From positions 1-20,936 of the forward strand of contig CAJNOQ010003230.1 in NCBI GenBank assembly GCA_905250885.1: a stretch of 20,936 nucleotides of DNA. The letters run 5' to 3'. A program made the translations under genes and the position numbers. Below, piece by piece: positions 18,572 through 20,936 of this stretch. The DNA comes from Didymodactylos carnosus. Lineage: Eukaryota > Rotifera > Eurotatoria > Philodinida > Philodinidae. Position 1 is the stretch's first letter. Each line of letters starts with the position of its first letter. Under the pieces are notes generated by a model that saw only the letters and a list, made by a program, of their open reading frames with translations, was not told the DNA's origin and did no database searches.

Positions 18572-18580
18572 AACTTCAAT
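18572..18580. repeat. 9-bp target-site duplication, right copy
   Basis: AACTTCAAT, identical to 17757-17765. Confidence 0.92.
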
Positions 18581-18824
18581 ATCATTGATGCCCAATAGCT
18601 TTTAGAACACAAAGAAAATTAGTTTTATTCTCATCAGTTAAATACAATAAATAAATAGATGAGTAAACTAATAAAATTAAAACAACAATAGGTAAAATAG
18701 TTCAAATACTTTCAATTAAATGATTAGCAACAATATTAAAAGAATACTCCTTTCTAAAATTACCTTCGTGCTCTATCGAATGATACATGCCAGGATGTGA
18801 TCGTACATATTTAACTGAATCCAT
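18572..18824 (-). pseudogene. cox2: 5' part of the nuclear mitochondrial cox2 copy
   Basis: From an ATG at 18824 (minus) the frame includes ANHLIESIWTILPIVVLILL, VYSSIYLLYLTDENKTN and LKAIGHQWYWS, with TGA read as Trp at three positions. This is the second transmembrane helix and the QWYW motif of cytochrome c oxidase subunit II. About 40 residues precede the helix, fewer than usual. They (for example VRSHPGMYHSIEHEG) do not look like the expected first transmembrane helix, so the true start is lost or rearranged. The frame runs directly into the duplication and resumes at 17765. Confidence 0.9.
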
Positions 18825-19553
18825 TTAGAGAAAAGATTGATAATGGGCTTGATTCACTAAAGGATTCACTTTTGAAGTCTACGTTCAATAAAACTTGGTT
18901 CTTAAGAGACGACTTATTAGCCGGCCCAGAAAAACAGTCACGAGCAAAAAATTAACATATGGTTTTTATTTTATATTCGGATTCTACAATCAAATTTTTT
19001 TCCTCTTCTGACTTATTCTGATGGAGTTACAGAATTTATGAAATGAGATTCGTCGGAAAGTTCGAAAAAGTGCTATCCTCAGTATTTTGTCTATAACTCT
19101 ATTAATTTTTGTCCATTTTCTTCAAAGCAATATTTCATTTGAAATTCCATCAAAAGCTGAACAGAAGGACATGTTTTTCGATTTTTTAGTGTTGAAACGG
19201 AATAGTTTGGAGAACAAATAATGGAAAAAACATGGTTTCTAAAACCGAAGTTTTCCGAATCGAACCAGTTTTTCGGCACCTAAAAAACATTTCTTTAAAA
19301 ATGCGATCATGCTATCGCATAGGGTATTCAACTCTCTACAAACCGAGTGCAAAACATGTTTTTCAGAAGTGGTGAAAAAGGTCAGAAAATGTGTTACAAC
19401 CAGGCGTGCCAAACAATTACCTTGTCATCAATTTTTAAAAATATACTTTTTGACAGAAAAAAGAACTGTTTCATAGCAAATGAAGTATCGTGATTACAGT
19501 GCCACCACTTTGTATCGTATATGTCAAATTTTCTATGATGTGTGTTTTATCTC
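18825..19553. other. No gene recognised
   Basis: Just upstream of the cox2 copy, the minus strand reads FSESSPLSIFSLNGF. This is faintly reminiscent of a COX2 N-terminus (SxSPL) but out of frame. The remainder shows no gene, tandem array or long inverted repeat. Confidence 0.35.
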
Positions 19554-20040
19554 TCATTTTCGCTTTCTCGAAGAGGAAGAAGACCGTTTCTTTGCCGGTA
19601 CGGTGGGGGTAGACGCGGGGCGTTTATCCAGTGATACTGCTCGATTTTGAAGAGACTGACGCTGTAAACTAGGGTTTTCATTGCTACCCATTTTCGTTCG
19701 CAAGAAAAATCTTTGTGCAACTTCTGTAGATATTTGTTGCTCTTCAAATTCGTCCTCATCTTCTTCATCGATGGATAAGATCGGTGTCAACTTTTTTCTG
19801 GTTGTTTTGAGACGAGAGAAAAGTACGGATTTGTCCCGCCTTAAGAAACTTAGCAAAACTAAACAGAAAGCGGCCGTCTTTCGTATTCTTCTTCTGCATT
19901 TCAGCTGCGATCTCCTCCGGTTTCCAACGCATATTTCGTTGCAATCCGTTATTGATCTTGTCGGAGACACTGAATTTGATTCGGATTGAGACGAGTTTCG
20001 GTTCCCTTTTTCGGTAACGCCCGGCTATGTGGGGGTCAGT
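19554..20040 (-). pseudogene. 3' part of a gene for an acidic/basic, probably nuclear protein; frame broken
   Basis: The C-terminal frame ends at a TAA/TGA-type stop (19554-19556). It reads an acidic run SIDEEDEDEFEEQQISTEVA and a basic Ser-rich tail ending KKRSSSSSRKRK, which looks like a nuclear localisation signal. Upstream of 19797 that frame loses protein character, while the neighbouring frame becomes convincing: NMRWKPEEIAAEMQKK, then DGRFLFSFAKFLKAGQIRTF and LSSQNNQKK. The switch is at a run of six As (minus strand, 19792-19797), and one A fewer would join them. A second switch back to the first frame may occur near 19955, before which it reads EKGNRNSSQSESNSVSPTRS. The family is not recognised. 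This is a pseudogene, unless the A-run is a sequencing error. Confidence 0.5.
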
Positions 20041-20643
20041 GAGTAGTTAAGATATGATGAGCCTGATATGCCATTTCCAGCGAAAGAGAGACAATTTGTC
20101 TCATGCAAATATCTTCCAGTTTAGATCTATAAATCTCCATTCCTGGATCAGTCATAGTTTAACGTTCTAGCCGTCTTTTATGTTTCACACTTGCCATATG
20201 ATACATCAATGAACGTCGCTGTACAGCCCTCTTCTCAAGGGGGAAAAAGCAGTATTACTACCGAAAAAAATTCGGTACACATACTACTCACATACCCGTC
20301 ACGTACCCAAATACCAACTGAATTTTTTACTAAATATCAACTGAAACATCCGTTCCCCAAAACAGAACAATTCTGTTCTTTTGTTCGCAGTTTTTCCCCG
20401 GATAACGGAACAATTATGTTCTGTTCTGAGAGTTCTTTTCCCACAGACAAAACCCTCTTGTTCTGCTTGTGGGAACAGAAATCTGGGCTCCTGGAGATCT
20501 CCTACAAAGCTGGTTTTTGAGATCTCAAGAAGTTCTCAAATGCGCTTTTTAAGCAAAACCAAAATGAGTCATCATGAAGAGTAGCAAAAATACCGGTCAC
20601 ATACCGAAAATACGGGTTGCATACTAAACAGCTTTTTACCTAC
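20041..20643. other. Possible long intron or insertion between the two minus-strand exon pieces
   Basis: There is no coding trace. It holds two similar segments with alternating (A/C)ATACC(C/G)GTCAC(A/G)TACC, near 20291-20315 and 20588-20612. Between them is a stretch with repeated GAACAATT.TGTTCT motifs. This may be an insertion bounded by diverged direct repeats. Confidence 0.3.
20365..20422. repeat. Two copies of GAACAATT(C/A)TGTTCT
   Basis: The copies at 20365-20379 and 20408-20422 differ at one base, and each can fold (AGAACA with TGTTCT). A third, partial copy (TTGTTCTG...GGAACAGAA) lies around 20458-20477. Function is unknown. Confidence 0.55.
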
Positions 20644-20793
20644 CGAAATTGCCTCTACTTCACATTCAAATAGTCTTTTACCAGATACTTGAGGCCTTTC
20701 GGCTTCTTTATCATCGTCGTCACTGCTACTATCCGCTGTGCTCTTTGCTTCTGCACTTTTACGTGAGCACATGGCAGACCAGGCTGATGCCAT
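20644..20793 (-). CDS. Exon of an acidic, Ser-rich protein, possibly the 5' exon of the gene at 19554-20040
   Basis: From an ATG at 20793 (minus) the frame reads MASAWSAMCSRKSAEAKSTA, then DSSSDDDDKEAERPQVSGKR and LFECEVEAIS, reaching a donor GTAGGT at 20643. The frame is also open upstream (TECNNCRR), so the start may lie further out. The acidic Ser/Asp tract followed by (L/F)xxEVEAI resembles the run-in to a chromodomain, but the aromatic-cage and KW motifs that would prove it are not present here. The downstream partner exon would be past the intron, where the 19554-20040 piece has similar nuclear-protein composition. That link is inference. Confidence 0.4.
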
Positions 20794-20936
20794 TCGACGG
20801 CAGTTATTGCATTCAGTGCGACTGATAGTGGTTGTATACTGTATTGTTTCTATTTTTATCGTAATATATTGAAACACGTTTAGACGAATTTTGCATCTCG
20901 ATCACAGAAAAACATAATGAGACGTGTAGGAAGAAA

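Noticed and set aside
18278-18612. Several Cys/Ser/Thr-rich open frames on both strands of the right terminal array
   Set aside because: They are periodic readings of the 15-17-bp units and exist only because the array lacks stops.
19791-19798. A programmed -1 ribosomal frameshift at the A6 run
   Set aside because: The frames would need a +1 shift (or one base fewer), and a -1 slip would reach a stop at once. A mutation or read error is simpler.
19681-19989. A 102-codon plus-strand open frame
   Set aside because: It is antisense to the acidic/basic minus-strand gene; its Ser run mirrors the Asp/Glu run on the other strand.

Overview
The window looks like nuclear DNA from a small, AT-rich invertebrate genome, with a bdelloid-like rotifer as the best guess (moderate to low confidence). 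Three things support a eukaryotic nuclear origin. Split genes carry very short introns of about 59-77 bases with GT..AG ends. A decayed copy of animal mitochondrial cox2 plus tRNA-Lys reads TGA as Trp. The DNA between genes is packed with inverted-repeat (fold-back) elements. Only one long intact gene is visible; most other coding traces are broken.

Layout. 1-1963 is mostly featureless and holds one decayed coding trace (1200-1541). 1964-5060 carries three successive inverted-repeat elements (1964-2740, 3135-4047, 4497-5060). 5061-6323 shows nothing recognisable. 6365-7263 is a truncated ABC-B (MDR/P-glycoprotein type) transporter pseudogene with frameshifts, stops and a damaged Walker A motif. 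7264-9953 is non-coding as far as I can see, apart from several hairpins. 9954-11545 contains exon-like pieces bounded by plausible splice sites, with no recognisable family. 12291-13610 is an intact, intronless gene of the Cys/Met-metabolism PLP-enzyme family (cystathionine gamma-synthase/lyase-like).

14114-14411 and 14781-16268 are two more palindromic elements; the second has 288-bp arms that are almost identical. 16880-17171 (minus) is a fragment of a MULE-type transposase. 17193-18824 (minus) is a nuclear copy of mitochondrial DNA holding tRNA-Lys and cox2. That cox2 copy is split by an 806-bp fold-back element whose ends are minisatellite arrays and which is flanked by an exact 9-bp target duplication. 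19554-20040 and 20644-20793 (minus) are pieces of one or two genes for an acidic/basic, probably nuclear protein, with apparent frame breaks.

The most interesting structure is the 17766-18571 element. Removing it and one copy of the duplication restores the cox2 reading frame exactly, so its boundaries and its insertion as a mobile unit are unusually certain. It has the hallmarks of Foldback/Mutator-like non-autonomous elements: a 9-bp duplication and long inverted termini built of roughly 15-17-bp tandem units. A MULE transposase remnant lies about 0.6 kb away. The genes here do not form a pathway; the region reads as a gene-poor accessory zone shaped by inverted-repeat transposition.
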